Source: an uncultured Pirellulaceae bacterium
Lineage (GTDB): Bacteria; Planctomycetota; Planctomycetia; Pirellulales; Pirellulaceae
Assembly (NCBI GenBank): GCA_938083195.1
Contig: CALKCK010000011.1
Coordinates: 1-64,000 of the forward strand
DNA: 64,000 nt
Direction of reading: 5' to 3'
Shown here: in pieces, positions 55,402 through 63,927 of the stretch
Layout: each line of letters opens with the position of its first letter
Position numbering within the stretch: position 1 is the stretch's first letter
Position numbers and translations under genes: made by a program
Notes under the pieces: generated by a model
Seen by the model: only the letters and a program-made list of their open reading frames with translations
Told to the model about the DNA's origin: nothing
The model's database searches: none

Positions 55402-56397
55402 TTATTCAGTGCTGATTTGCTTTGAAATCCATTCAATGGCTACGCCTTGAGGGGCTTGTTTTGCAATCAAAGTCGGCCGCAGGTAACGAACCTCTTGGCG
55501 TTGGCCCGCGATCCGAAACCGATCGCCTTTTTGGAGAATGGGACGAGGTTCAGGCATCTCCCCAAAGGCATAACTGCCGGCCGCTTGACAGGGGAACCAA
55601 GTCCCTTTTTGATTGGCATCGGTTAGATAAAACTCTGGATAGGTATGGCCAGGGATCCAGACAGCACGAGCCGGAATTCCCTGAGCTCGACAGATGGCGA
55701 TAAACAAAGAAGAAAGTTCTTCGCAGTCTCCTTGTTTGACCTCTAAGGCCCGGAGGCAACTGTGGATTTGTTTATCGAATTTGTATTCGATGTTTTCCCG
55801 AACCCAAGTGTAATTTTTTTCGACTTGAGACCAGGCGTTGAGTGATTTATCCTCGAGAGAGCTGGCGATCTTTCGAATTTCTTTCGAATTACTTTCGATA
55901 TAAGGACTTGGCTTGAGGAAGGGTTTGACTTCGCTCGGTAATTTACCGCCACTGGTAAATTCTGACGTGTTTTTTGGGCACGTTATCAAACTCTTTTTGA
56001 TTTTGAATCGAATGATTGCTGTTTCCGATGTGCCTGCAGCCATTCGATTAACTGAAAAAGAAAACTGTTGAGTCTGTTTGGTTGGGTTTTTGAATCTAAT
56101 TGCCCCTACGCCGTCCGACTTTTCCTCCGAAAGAATTTCGATTTCCTGTTCAGGCCACGTCATAGGAATTGGGACGGTCGCTGTAATTCCCCGAGCATCC
56201 GAAGGAGAAGTTAGTTTCAGTCCAAATTCCCAAACGCTTTCAACGGGTTTCTCGCTTATCGATTTTGAAAGTGATGATGAGAGAAGTCCGTTCTCACTTG
56301 GAGTTTGTGATTGGGCTATCGCTGACACTTGGATGAATAAAACTAAAAACAAAGCCTGTTTGTAGTTCTTGATGAGTTTTATTTTGTAATTGGACAT
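55402..56397 (-). CDS. transglutaminase-like protein, catalytic Cys and His present
   Basis: 331 residues from the ATG at 56397, which lies 8 nt after the stop of the upstream paralogue; the much longer open frame (to 56721) overlaps that gene and is rejected. Signal segment at about 9-28. The transglutaminase core starts near 190: WVRENIEYKF, then the nucleophile Cys225 in KQGDCEELSSLFIAICRAQGIPAR and His251 in VWIPGHTYPEFYL. The usual third residue (Asp in VDPT) is replaced, giving WFPCQ. Expected in the periplasm as a peptidase or cross-linking enzyme. Second gene of a two-gene unit of paralogues. Confidence 0.8.
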   Translation of the reverse strand: MSNYKIKLIKNYKQALFLVLFIQVSAIAQSQTPSENGLLSSSLSKSISEKPVESVWEFGLKLTSPSDARGITATVPIPMTWPEQEIEILSEEKSDGVGAIRFKNPTKQTQQFSFSVNRMAAGTSETAIIRFKIKKSLITCPKNTSEFTSGGKLPSEVKPFLKPSPYIESNSKEIRKIASSLEDKSLNAWSQVEKNYTWVRENIEYKFDKQIHSCLRALEVKQGDCEELSSLFIAICRAQGIPARAVWIPGHTYPEFYLTDANQKGTWFPCQAAGSYAFGEMPEPRPILQKGDRFRIAGQRQEVRYLRPTLIAKQAPQGVAIEWISKQISTE

Positions 56398-56404
56398 AGG
56401 AAGA

Positions 56405-57478
56405 TTAGTCTTCGAGAAGGGTGCGTTGAAAGGCGACTGCCGGCTTTGACTTCCCCTGGCACGTAGCAAATTCTCCCACGAATTTTTGGCGGCTTTCTTT
56501 CTCGGGTACTTTAATGCTATCTCCTTTTTGAAGCACGATACGGGGTTCTGAATACGAACCAAATTCTCGAACCCCTCCAACGCTGCACGGGAACCAATGA
56601 GCTTTACCTTCTGAATCGACCAGCATGAACTCTGCGTACTGTGTTCCCTGCACCCATACCATCCTCGCTGGAATCTTATGCGCACGACACATGGCAACGA
56701 AGAGTCCAACCTTATCTTCATTGCACCCTAGGCGGTCGCGGAAGACTTTGATCGTATCGCGTGGAGGTTCGGATGTGTCTTCAATGTTGTCGCGTACCCA
56801 ATCGTAAATCGCTTCAATTTCTGACCAGAGATCATCGTGTTCGGCGACGATTGATTTGACCTCCTTTTTTAATTTTGAATCACGAAAATTTATTTGAGGG
56901 CCAATTCCTAAGTATGGCTTTCCGTCGCGTTGGCTTGTTTTGGGCCTAATAAAAAGACTCGGATCTTGAGGAGCATTGATTTGACTTGTGGAAACTAAAA
57001 ATGTCATTGAAATCGTGATTTCTTCGCGCGGCCTGATTTGGGGAATCTTGGCGATAATTTGCTTAACTCCCCCTTCGAGGTCCCGATAACCAACGTTAGC
57101 AATATTGGTTGGGATTTCATCCTCGGCTACGGCTACGGATTGTTCGGGCCATTCGGTTGGCACCGGTATCGTTAGCAACATGTTAGCGGCAGGTCCTGAT
57201 CCACCACGGATTTTGGCAGTAACTTTCCATTTGGTAGTTACTGGGTTTGAGAACGTTACTCCTTCGATTTCAGTTTCTTGCGTTTTCTGATCCGCGGAAA
57301 CATGAACCGCGGAAACCTGAACCGCAGAAACCTGGCTCGTGGAAACGTTTTTGGAATTGTCGAGAGCGGAGCCGACTGCTGGTGTCGGTGTTAAAGTGAG
57401 CCAAAGCAAAGATGCCCAGAGGGCGGTGGCGATAGAAGAAACCAGGAGTGTGCTGCGTCGACGCATGGTAATACCCAC
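56405..57478 (-). CDS. transglutaminase-like paralogue, probable pseudoenzyme
   Basis: 357 residues from ATG 57478 (or Met5, 57466). Signal peptide about 6-36. The core is clearly related to the next gene (shared IPxPTEWPEQ, WVRDNIE, LFVAMCRAHKIPARMVW, EFMLVD, WFPC). At the nucleophile place, however, it reads GCNEDKVGLF: aligned on LF, Asn253 stands where the paralogue has Cys225, with a Cys one residue before. At the His place it reads VQGTQYAEF, with Thr279 for His251. The catalytic dyad therefore seems lost. It probably binds rather than cleaves, perhaps as a partner of the second protein. An N-terminal region encodes VSAVQ-type repeats (57292-57351). Confidence 0.8.
   Translation of the reverse strand: MGITMRRRSTLLVSSIATALWASLLWLTLTPTPAVGSALDNSKNVSTSQVSAVQVSAVHVSADQKTQETEIEGVTFSNPVTTKWKVTAKIRGGSGPAANMLLTIPVPTEWPEQSVAVAEDEIPTNIANVGYRDLEGGVKQIIAKIPQIRPREEITISMTFLVSTSQINAPQDPSLFIRPKTSQRDGKPYLGIGPQINFRDSKLKKEVKSIVAEHDDLWSEIEAIYDWVRDNIEDTSEPPRDTIKVFRDRLGCNEDKVGLFVAMCRAHKIPARMVWVQGTQYAEFMLVDSEGKAHWFPCSVGGVREFGSYSEPRIVLQKGDSIKVPEKESRQKFVGEFATCQGKSKPAVAFQRTLLED
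57292..57351. repeat. 15-bp tandem repeat inside the transglutaminase-like pseudoenzyme gene
   Basis: Four units of the form CCGCGGAAACCTGAA (plus-strand sense), two nearly identical and two diverged. On the coding strand they give VSTSQ, VSAVQ, VSAVH, VSADQ just after the signal peptide. Confidence 0.92.
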
Positions 57479-57806
57479 TTAAATAAGACCGATCCAATAC
57501 ATGATACATCGTATGGATTGCAAGGCAGCCCTTATTTTTTTGATCGGTTGGCAAGATGCTTGGAAGGATCGCTCTCAAAAGTCTGGATTTTATGGATTAA
57601 GTAGGCCAGATGGCGTTTGGTACGGATTGTGAATCTCGCAGTCCGTGGGAAGGACATGAAATGTGCGAAGTCACCGTCTGAGACTTTGGAAACCCAGAAA
57701 CGAAAAAAGAGCGGCAGGCATAAAGCTTACCGCTCTTTTGGATCAGGAGGTTTCTCGGGTCTGCAACCATTATCATTTGATTTCAGGTTGAATCAGTTCG
57801 TGATTG
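57479..57806. other. intergenic region with terminator
   Basis: 328 bp between the 5' end of the transglutaminase pair and the 3' end of the Cys-rich lipoprotein, both minus strand. It holds the terminator at 57703-57740 and presumably the promoter of the pair. A 78-codon plus-strand ORF is not credible. Confidence 0.4.
57703..57740 (-). terminator. rho-independent terminator of the Cys-rich lipoprotein gene
   Basis: AAAAGAGCGG pairs with CCGCTCTTTT around a 15-nt apical part that can extend the stem. On the minus strand the hairpin is followed by a T-run of six (57708-57703). It lies about 67 nt past the stop codon of the lipoprotein gene. Confidence 0.8.
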
Positions 57807-58187
57807 TTAGAAATCGGGGGGCGAAACAATGTCGCTCACTAAGCCTGCGTTAAACGAGTTGGTCGAGTTGAGAAAACTAGTTTCTTCTGTCGCAGGAGCT
57901 GGAGAGGGGACTTGTCCGTTTTCAACGGGTGCGTTGATTACGGGTTGCATTGCCGGGCCAATCGTGCCGCAATTATCGCAGAGCGGGGCAACGTTGGAGT
58001 CGCAGTTCATCATTTGACCTGCGGGTGTGTTGCATGTGCTGCAAGCGTCTCCCTTACACCAAGACCGAAGTTTCGATCGGATTGGTTTATTTTTGAAGGG
58101 GTGAGCGAGTGAGTAATCGTTGCATGCGCATCCACTCATTAATCCAGCCAAACACATGCAAGCCGCAAATTGTAAAAATCGTTTCAT
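57807..58187 (-). CDS. small Cys-rich lipoprotein of unknown function
   Basis: About 126 residues from the ATG at 58187 (MKRFLQFAACMCLAGLMSGC), with GGGAAG 10 nt upstream; two codons earlier another ATG is possible. The lipobox ends SGC, so the protein is lipid-anchored. The mature part has Cys-rich stretches (CACND, WCKGDACSTCNTP, NCDSN, LCDNCG) that could bind metal or form disulfides, and a Pro/Ala-rich spacer. No family is recognised. It has its own strong terminator and is followed in divergence by the alpha/beta hydrolase gene. Confidence 0.7.
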   Translation of the reverse strand: MKRFLQFAACMCLAGLMSGCACNDYSLAHPFKNKPIRSKLRSWCKGDACSTCNTPAGQMMNCDSNVAPLCDNCGTIGPAMQPVINAPVENGQVPSPAPATEETSFLNSTNSFNAGLVSDIVSPPDF

Positions 58188-58431
58188 CGCCATGTCTTCC
58201 CATGCCAATCATATGGATACAGTCGAAATCAAGGAGTTGATTTCGGGTGTAGAAACGTACAACACAATCAATGATGTGCAAGTACATCGCGTGTATTTTT
58301 TACATCATCTACAAAAAAAACAGGAAGGCCGGCCTAAAACCGACCTACAGTACTTCGAAACACTTTGTCACGTCCATCAACATTTCCGTTTGTAGCAAAC
58401 ATACGGATTAATTCGAAAAGTTCTATTTCCA

Positions 58432-59565
58432 ATGAATATTACTTCTCTGAAACCTCGAACTTGGATTTCCCATTCAATAATAGCCGGCATCCTGTGCTTG
58501 GTTAATTCTTACGTATTGGCTGAGGACTATTTATTAAACGAGAGTAAGTCGGAGAACGTCAAATCGACGTTGACTCTGGCAGGGCGTGATTTTGGGAACT
58601 TGGACAACGAGACACACTGGAATTCGAAGTTGGTTCAAGGTGAAGGTGAAGATGGTCAGTGGATTGAGACAATCGATACTCGCGGGCGGACACGGATAAT
58701 TCAGGTGTGCCCAAGAGACGACGTCTGGTTAATTTCTGCCCGTCACTCACACTGTCAACCAGGCGATGTGTCTTTGCTGGAATGTTCCCGCTTGGTCAAC
58801 GGTTGTTGGCAAAGTGAGGATCTAGCCGATTTGACGAACGATCATGCGAATGACAAAACAAAAGTCACAATGATTTACGTTCACGGCAATCGAACTGATT
58901 TGAAATGGGCGAAATCAAGAGCCATCCAATTTTACGACAACTCCCTTCGGAATTGTGATCGACCTCCACTTAGGTTTGTTGTGTTTGCCTGGAAGTCAGA
59001 GGCTGAAAAGGCACGTGTCATTCCTGATTATAAAATTAAATCAAATCGCTCCGTTATGGTTGGCAAGGCATTTTGCGAGCTCCTGGATCATTTCGATGAT
59101 AGGAAAATGTTATTGGGAGGTTTCAGTCTTGGCGCTCAAGTCGTGTTGTCAGCGATGTCCGAGGCGGAGTTGCGAGATATGTCATCGAAAACAGGGCAAT
59201 ATCAAGTAGCTGTTATGGCTCCAGCAATCAACTCGGAGTTTTCAAGGGCGAGTTTGGCAATCTATCCACAGAATACCCTCGTTCGACACACGGATGTATT
59301 TGTCAGTCGCGACGATTGCGTAGTAAAGGTCTCCGAGGCGATTAACCGTCGCACGAATGCCTCTTGTTTCAACATCACTGATCTGAGTGGTTATCAAGGA
59401 GGGGAGTCTGTTTCTGTCCACGATATCACCTGTGAGGTGACCAGACGTCACTCGATTGATAACTACGGTCGTTCACCTTCGGTAGTTTCGCGTGTCTGTG
59501 ATTTGTTGAACGAGGTTTTCCAAGAGGGGCAAGCTATTTCCGGTAACCGAGATGCGGTAAAGTAG
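58432..59565 (+). CDS. secreted alpha/beta hydrolase (DUF900-like)
   Basis: 377 residues. A signal segment (about 12-30) leads to a mature protein of unknown N-terminal part. The alpha/beta fold begins near 140: TMIYVHGNRTDLKWAK (oxyanion strand), RFVVFAWKSE, then the nucleophile elbow GGFSLGAQVVLSAM (Ser in GFSLG), MAPAINSEF, and a late His in VHDITCE or RHSIDNYG. It may hydrolyse an ester or amide in the periplasm; the substrate is not visible. It starts 36 nt after a short upstream stretch without clear promoter and is not in an operon. Confidence 0.75.
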   Translation: MNITSLKPRTWISHSIIAGILCLVNSYVLAEDYLLNESKSENVKSTLTLAGRDFGNLDNETHWNSKLVQGEGEDGQWIETIDTRGRTRIIQVCPRDDVWLISARHSHCQPGDVSLLECSRLVNGCWQSEDLADLTNDHANDKTKVTMIYVHGNRTDLKWAKSRAIQFYDNSLRNCDRPPLRFVVFAWKSEAEKARVIPDYKIKSNRSVMVGKAFCELLDHFDDRKMLLGGFSLGAQVVLSAMSEAELRDMSSKTGQYQVAVMAPAINSEFSRASLAIYPQNTLVRHTDVFVSRDDCVVKVSEAINRRTNASCFNITDLSGYQGGESVSVHDITCEVTRRHSIDNYGRSPSVVSRVCDLLNEVFQEGQAISGNRDAVK

Positions 59566-59887
59566 CAGTTAGGCACACTGGCCAATTTCAGACAGGCGGC
59601 GGACGCTTTTGAATTTAACGCTGTGTGGGCTGTTTTTAATCCGCTGGCTCGATGAAACAAGTGGAAGTGCCCCTAAACCAGCCTTGCCCGAATAGTTTCC
59701 CAAACGGCCAGCTTCGAAGTCACTTCAATCATAGATTTTGACTTGCAAAGCAGGTGACTTGGCCTAGTATGGTCGCTTCTTTGTAAACAACGATTAAACC
59801 GGTAAAATTGCGGCTCCGGGGTGTTAGCACTGGCAACTTCGAAAGCGGTGAAGCGCGTCAATTCTGTTTTTATTAGGCCAGCCAACA
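59566..59887. other. intergenic region
   Basis: 322 bp between the alpha/beta hydrolase and the ZIP transporter. Nothing beyond AT-rich sequence; no hairpin with T-run, no RNA-like structure. Confidence 0.4.
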
Positions 59888-60808
59888 ATGTACACGCTGT
59901 TGATCATCTATTGCGTTTTGATCGCGTTGGCGTCGCTGTTCGGTGGTTCGGTGCCCTCGTTGGTGAAATTGACTCACCGACGCATTCAATTGACGCTCAG
60001 TTTTGTATCGGGCGTAATGTTAGGTGTCGCATTTTTGCATTTGCTGCCTCATGCATTTTACAAGCTGGGTAGCATCGAATGGACTGCCGGAATTGGGTTG
60101 CTTGGTTTGCTGTTTATGTTTTTTATGATTCGGATGTTTCATTTTCACCAACATGATCTGGCGGTTGATCGGGAGCACGATCACAAGCACAAACAACTAT
60201 GCGATCACGAGAATGATCATCACCACGTCCATTGCGAAGATCATGGTGGCGGTGTTGATATCAGTTGGCTCGGCCTCTGTTTTGGTCTTGCGATCCATAC
60301 GATTATCGACGGGATCGCATTAGCTGCGGTTGTCCAGGCGACTTCTCCAACTGGTCTCTCGTTGGCAGGTTTGGGAGTGTTTCTCGCCATCGTCCTGCAC
60401 AAGCCTTTAGACGCGTTGTCGATTACTTCGTTGATGGCGGCGCGGGGTTGGAATGTACAGCAGCAATTGACAGTTAACTCGGTGTTCGCTTTGATGTGCC
60501 CCTTGGGAGCAATTCTTTTTGCCTTTGCGATCGATCAAAATGTTGCTTATCGAGATTCAATCCTTGGAATCGCCTTGGCTTTTTCCGCAGGTATTTTTCT
60601 TTGTATCTCGCTGGGGGATTTGCTGCCGGAGGTGCATTTTCATTCCCATGACCGATTGAAATTGTCAGGCATGTTGCTGCTTGGTGTTTTGCTTGCCTTC
60701 GTGATTGAAATGACTCATTCACACGAACGGCAGTCACCTGAGGAGCCCGAGGTGGCTCAGATGAGTGACATTGGCGAAGCAAGGTTGTCAGCGTTTCCAA
60801 GGCATTGA
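59888..60808 (+). CDS. ZIP family divalent metal transporter
   Basis: 306 residues with about eight hydrophobic helices. The long loop after helix three is His-rich (residues 85-120, including HFHQHD, HDHKHKQLCDHE, HHHVHCEDHG), the usual metal-sensing or metal-capturing loop of ZIP proteins. Metal-site helices are LCFGLAIHTIIDGIALAA (helix four) and FLAIVLHKPLDALSITSL (helix five), with His and Asp/Glu where ZIP proteins have their binuclear site. It imports zinc or another divalent cation across the inner membrane. No regulator lies next to it. Confidence 0.92.
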   Translation: MYTLLIIYCVLIALASLFGGSVPSLVKLTHRRIQLTLSFVSGVMLGVAFLHLLPHAFYKLGSIEWTAGIGLLGLLFMFFMIRMFHFHQHDLAVDREHDHKHKQLCDHENDHHHVHCEDHGGGVDISWLGLCFGLAIHTIIDGIALAAVVQATSPTGLSLAGLGVFLAIVLHKPLDALSITSLMAARGWNVQQQLTVNSVFALMCPLGAILFAFAIDQNVAYRDSILGIALAFSAGIFLCISLGDLLPEVHFHSHDRLKLSGMLLLGVLLAFVIEMTHSHERQSPEEPEVAQMSDIGEARLSAFPRH

Positions 60809-60872
60809 AATTGATTGCGGCCAACTCAATCATGCTTCTGGCGGAGACGATGAGCCAAAACTGCAATCTGAT

Positions 60873-61460
60873 TTATTCAAGGGCTTCATTCATGGCATCA
60901 GGTGAAGGTGCGTTTTCAGTTTCGATAAATTGCTTTAGTTTTTCGAGGCTCATCGTGTACTCATTCGTCATGTGAGAAGAAAAGAGCCAGCCGAAGTAAC
61001 CGTAGAACGGACCCCAGGGAAGTTTTCCATTGCTGGACCATGAAACTTGTGTTGAGCTTCCATTCTCTGCAAGTTCAAAACTACTAAACATCCTAGGGCG
61101 TTTTTCGAAGTCGGTTGAGTACTCAATTCTTTGATTGGGTGTAGACTTCGTGATCCAAATTTTTCCTTTTCCGCGAATGTCCGTCCAGCTCAGGGCAGCG
61201 TCCTTACCCGACGTTTGCTCATTAAATTTCATTTTTAAGTCGGTGATTTCGGCAGGATTGAATTGCCGTGACCAATTTGGCCAGTTTTCTAACGAATCCA
61301 GCTGGGCAAAGATTGCTTCCGGTTTTCCCTCGATCGTCAGCGAAGAGGTAAACGAATAAGATCGCGGAATCAAACAACCAAGAAACGCAAAAAATAAAAT
61401 AACCGATCCGAAGAGCAGTATCGCTCGAAAATAATACTTAAGCATTGATGGATTACTCAA
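60873..61460 (-). CDS. SRPBCC (START-like) family protein with membrane anchor
   Basis: 195 residues. One N-terminal helix (about 9-28), then a START-like domain of the polyketide cyclase / dehydrase type: SLTIEGKPEAIFAQLDSLENWPNWSRQF is the opening strand-helix, with later strands such as RMFSSFELAENGSSTQVSWSSNG. Such domains bind hydrophobic ligands. It faces the periplasm or cytoplasm depending on topology, which I cannot fix. It lies 43 bp after the double DUF1080 gene on the same strand. Confidence 0.8.
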   Translation of the reverse strand: MSNPSMLKYYFRAILLFGSVILFFAFLGCLIPRSYSFTSSLTIEGKPEAIFAQLDSLENWPNWSRQFNPAEITDLKMKFNEQTSGKDAALSWTDIRGKGKIWITKSTPNQRIEYSTDFEKRPRMFSSFELAENGSSTQVSWSSNGKLPWGPFYGYFGWLFSSHMTNEYTMSLEKLKQFIETENAPSPDAMNEALE

Positions 61461-61503
61461 CCGATTGATGAAAAACCCTGAGGCAGGGGACGAGGTTGCA
61501 GAT

Positions 61504-62844
61504 TCAGTTGTTAAGGCGTTTGATTGCTAAATTTCGAAATTCGACAGGGTCGCTATGGCCTGCGAGTCCAAAATAACCAGAGGTGCGATTTTTGCCCGGA
61601 TGCGGACGGCCAGCCATGAATTCGGTGGCTTTGCTTAGATCACAATCGAGGATGACAGTTCCATTCAGCTCGACTTTGATTTTAGAACCAGTGACCGTTA
61701 CTTCTTGAAAATTCCATTCGCCAACCGGGCGTTGGTAACCGCGATGAGCGGCGGCCATGCCGTAAGCCGAGCCATGGAACTGGCGATCATCGAGTTTGCT
61801 GAATTTTTCAGCGTCGTTGTCGAGAACTTGAAGTTCGCACATTCCCTGATAGGCAGTGTCACCTTGGCCAGGGTATCGAATTGCGAGACCGTTGTTACCG
61901 CCGGGAGGAAGTTTGAACTCAAGACGGGCGACAAAGTTCTCGTACTCGTCTTTGGTGTGAATCGTTCCTCCTTTTCCTTTCTTGCAGCGAATGCTGTTGT
62001 CAATGACCTCGTAATTATCGAGTGGGCCTTTCCATCCGGTCAGGTCGGTTCCATTAAAGATTGATTTGAATCCATCATTGTTTTTTGCAGCGAGAATCTG
62101 ATTCGCTTCTTCCGGGCCAAGGTCGCGGGCGTAAATGTTTCGCCATTTGATTGGGCCACCATGTGTTTGCAGTTGAATTGGCCCTTTGGCAATGAGCGGC
62201 AGTTTGTTCTTCTTGCCCCAGTAATTAGCCATGATCGCATGGTCGACCACTTGTTTGTCGTTTAGCCAGACACTGGTTCGCGATCCAATCTGTTGAATTT
62301 TAACGCGGTTCCATTCGCCAAACGGATTGTCGGCCAACACAAGCGGGTCCTTGCCAGCGGAACCACCCGGATTGTTCCAAAGTCCACCGGAACCTTGGTC
62401 AGCACCCAGCTTAAATTTGTTTTTGTCGGTATAGTCCCAGATCTGTACCTGGGGGGTGGCTTTAAGGTAGATGCCACTGTCAGCTAGTGGAACGGTTTTG
62501 TATTCAATTAAAAGTTCAAAGTCGCCAAACTCCTTTTCGGAAGTCAAAAATGGGCCCTTGCCATCGTTAACGATTTCTCCATTCTCTACTCGCCAAAACT
62601 TATCTGTGGTTGATTTCGCATCGGCGATTCGTTTGGCCTTTGCGGCATTATCCATGCCTGACAGGCTGCGCGGGTCATACGTTTTAATCGCGTACCAACC
62701 GTCGAGGTTTTTTTCATTGAAAATTGGCTGGAAAGCGTCGTCGCCCCCTTGGCCAAAACTTGGACTGGCTCCGCAGACGATTATTGCGAATGCAGTTAAA
62801 ACAAAAAGTAAGTTCAGTTGGTGAGCTGGCTGTTTATTGTTCAA
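61504..62844 (-). CDS. secreted protein with two DUF1080 domains
   Basis: 446 residues. Signal peptide about 10-31. First DUF1080 domain (about 36-240) starts at FQPIFNEKNLDGWYAIK and contains GIYLKATPQVQIWDY and NNPGGSAGKDPLVLADNPFGEWN. The second (about 258-445) starts at FKSIFNGTDLTGWKGPLDNY and contains NFVARLEFKLPPGGNNGLAIRYPG and GYFGLAGHSDPVEFRN. The tandem arrangement is common in planctomycetes. A sugar-binding or 3-keto-glycoside-hydrolysing role in the periplasm is likely. First gene of a two-gene unit with the SRPBCC gene. Confidence 0.9.
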   Translation of the reverse strand: MNNKQPAHQLNLLFVLTAFAIIVCGASPSFGQGGDDAFQPIFNEKNLDGWYAIKTYDPRSLSGMDNAAKAKRIADAKSTTDKFWRVENGEIVNDGKGPFLTSEKEFGDFELLIEYKTVPLADSGIYLKATPQVQIWDYTDKNKFKLGADQGSGGLWNNPGGSAGKDPLVLADNPFGEWNRVKIQQIGSRTSVWLNDKQVVDHAIMANYWGKKNKLPLIAKGPIQLQTHGGPIKWRNIYARDLGPEEANQILAAKNNDGFKSIFNGTDLTGWKGPLDNYEVIDNSIRCKKGKGGTIHTKDEYENFVARLEFKLPPGGNNGLAIRYPGQGDTAYQGMCELQVLDNDAEKFSKLDDRQFHGSAYGMAAAHRGYQRPVGEWNFQEVTVTGSKIKVELNGTVILDCDLSKATEFMAGRPHPGKNRTSGYFGLAGHSDPVEFRNLAIKRLNN

Positions 62845-62997
62845 TTTTTTCTCGACAGTTTTGACGTGAAAGAGGCATTAAATTTGACTACAACATCTTA
62901 ACCTTCCTGCAGGGGACGGACTACCAATCTTTAAGAATTTTAGTATCCGCACTCACAAGTATCCTGCGTTTTTATATTGAATATCAAAGTCACGCTA

Positions 62998-63525
62998 ATG
63001 AATGATCCTTCGAATTCGGTAATCTCCGAAGAATTCTCCCGCCTATCTGTTGATTTGCTCGATCAGTCCACTGTCAAAATCAACCATTGTCTTGGTCAGT
63101 TATCGGACGATCAGATTTGGTGGCGTCCCCAGCCGTCTATGAATAGTATCGGGAACTTGTTGATTCATTTAGCTGGAAACTTAAAGCAGTGGGGAGTCGT
63201 TCCGTTTACCCTGGCCGATGACCATCGTGATCGAGAATCTGAATTCCAGCCTGAAGTGCGACGCGAGGTTGACGATTTGGTTCAAGAATTGGAATCACTT
63301 GTGGGAGCTGCGAAGGATCAGTGGCAGTATTTATCTGCAAGTCAGTTGAGTAAGACAATTAATATTCAAGGTTTTGGTGTTTCGCGATTGCAGGCTATCT
63401 CTCACGCATCAAGCCATTTTGTGGGCCACACACACCAAATCATTCAGCTGACACGGTTGCAGCTTGACAACGATTACAAGTTTCACTGGACCCCGAATGA
63501 GCCTCGGGGAGAGTTGCCGATCTAG
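62998..63525 (+). CDS. DinB superfamily / DUF1572 protein
   Basis: 175 residues from the ATG at 62998 (MNDPSNSV); an upstream TTG (62977) is not needed. Helical bundle with NSIGNLLIHLAGNLKQWGV (first His) and ISHASSHFVGHTHQIIQLTRL (C-terminal His), the DinB-type metal positions, plus WWRPQPSMNSIG, which is typical of DUF1572. Cytoplasmic, possible thiol transferase. Third DinB-family protein in the window. Confidence 0.83.
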   Translation: MNDPSNSVISEEFSRLSVDLLDQSTVKINHCLGQLSDDQIWWRPQPSMNSIGNLLIHLAGNLKQWGVVPFTLADDHRDRESEFQPEVRREVDDLVQELESLVGAAKDQWQYLSASQLSKTINIQGFGVSRLQAISHASSHFVGHTHQIIQLTRLQLDNDYKFHWTPNEPRGELPI

Positions 63526-63927
63526 GAGTCGGCCAATTAGTGCCTCCGTGGACCCAGTTAAATCCTCATAGATTCGTATGCTCGATGTCTTAAATATCGC
63601 CATGCAAATCATTTTGCATTAAATGCCTGAGCTCAAATAAGTGCGTGCTTCAATGCTTCTTGTTTAACGTGGGTTGGGAGCAGTGCTAGCGTTTTTCTGC
63701 CATTGCTCGACGGCCATCGTCAGTGAGCTGATTGGAAATTGATCTAGGTTGAAAAATTAGAGTGGATTAGATTTGCATATTGGAGTTTTTCCGCTGCTTA
63801 TTTTACTGCTTTTTCCGAATTTGCTCGTTTCAGATTTCGGGAGAAAATTAGTATCCGGATCGAATGGAATCGGCGGTTACCTGATTGGTGAGAAATCATC
63901 GAATCAATTGACAAATGGAGTTGAGCA
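63526..63927. other. intergenic region at right end
   Basis: 402 bp, AT-rich, no RNA-like structure or terminator that I could support. Confidence 0.4.
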
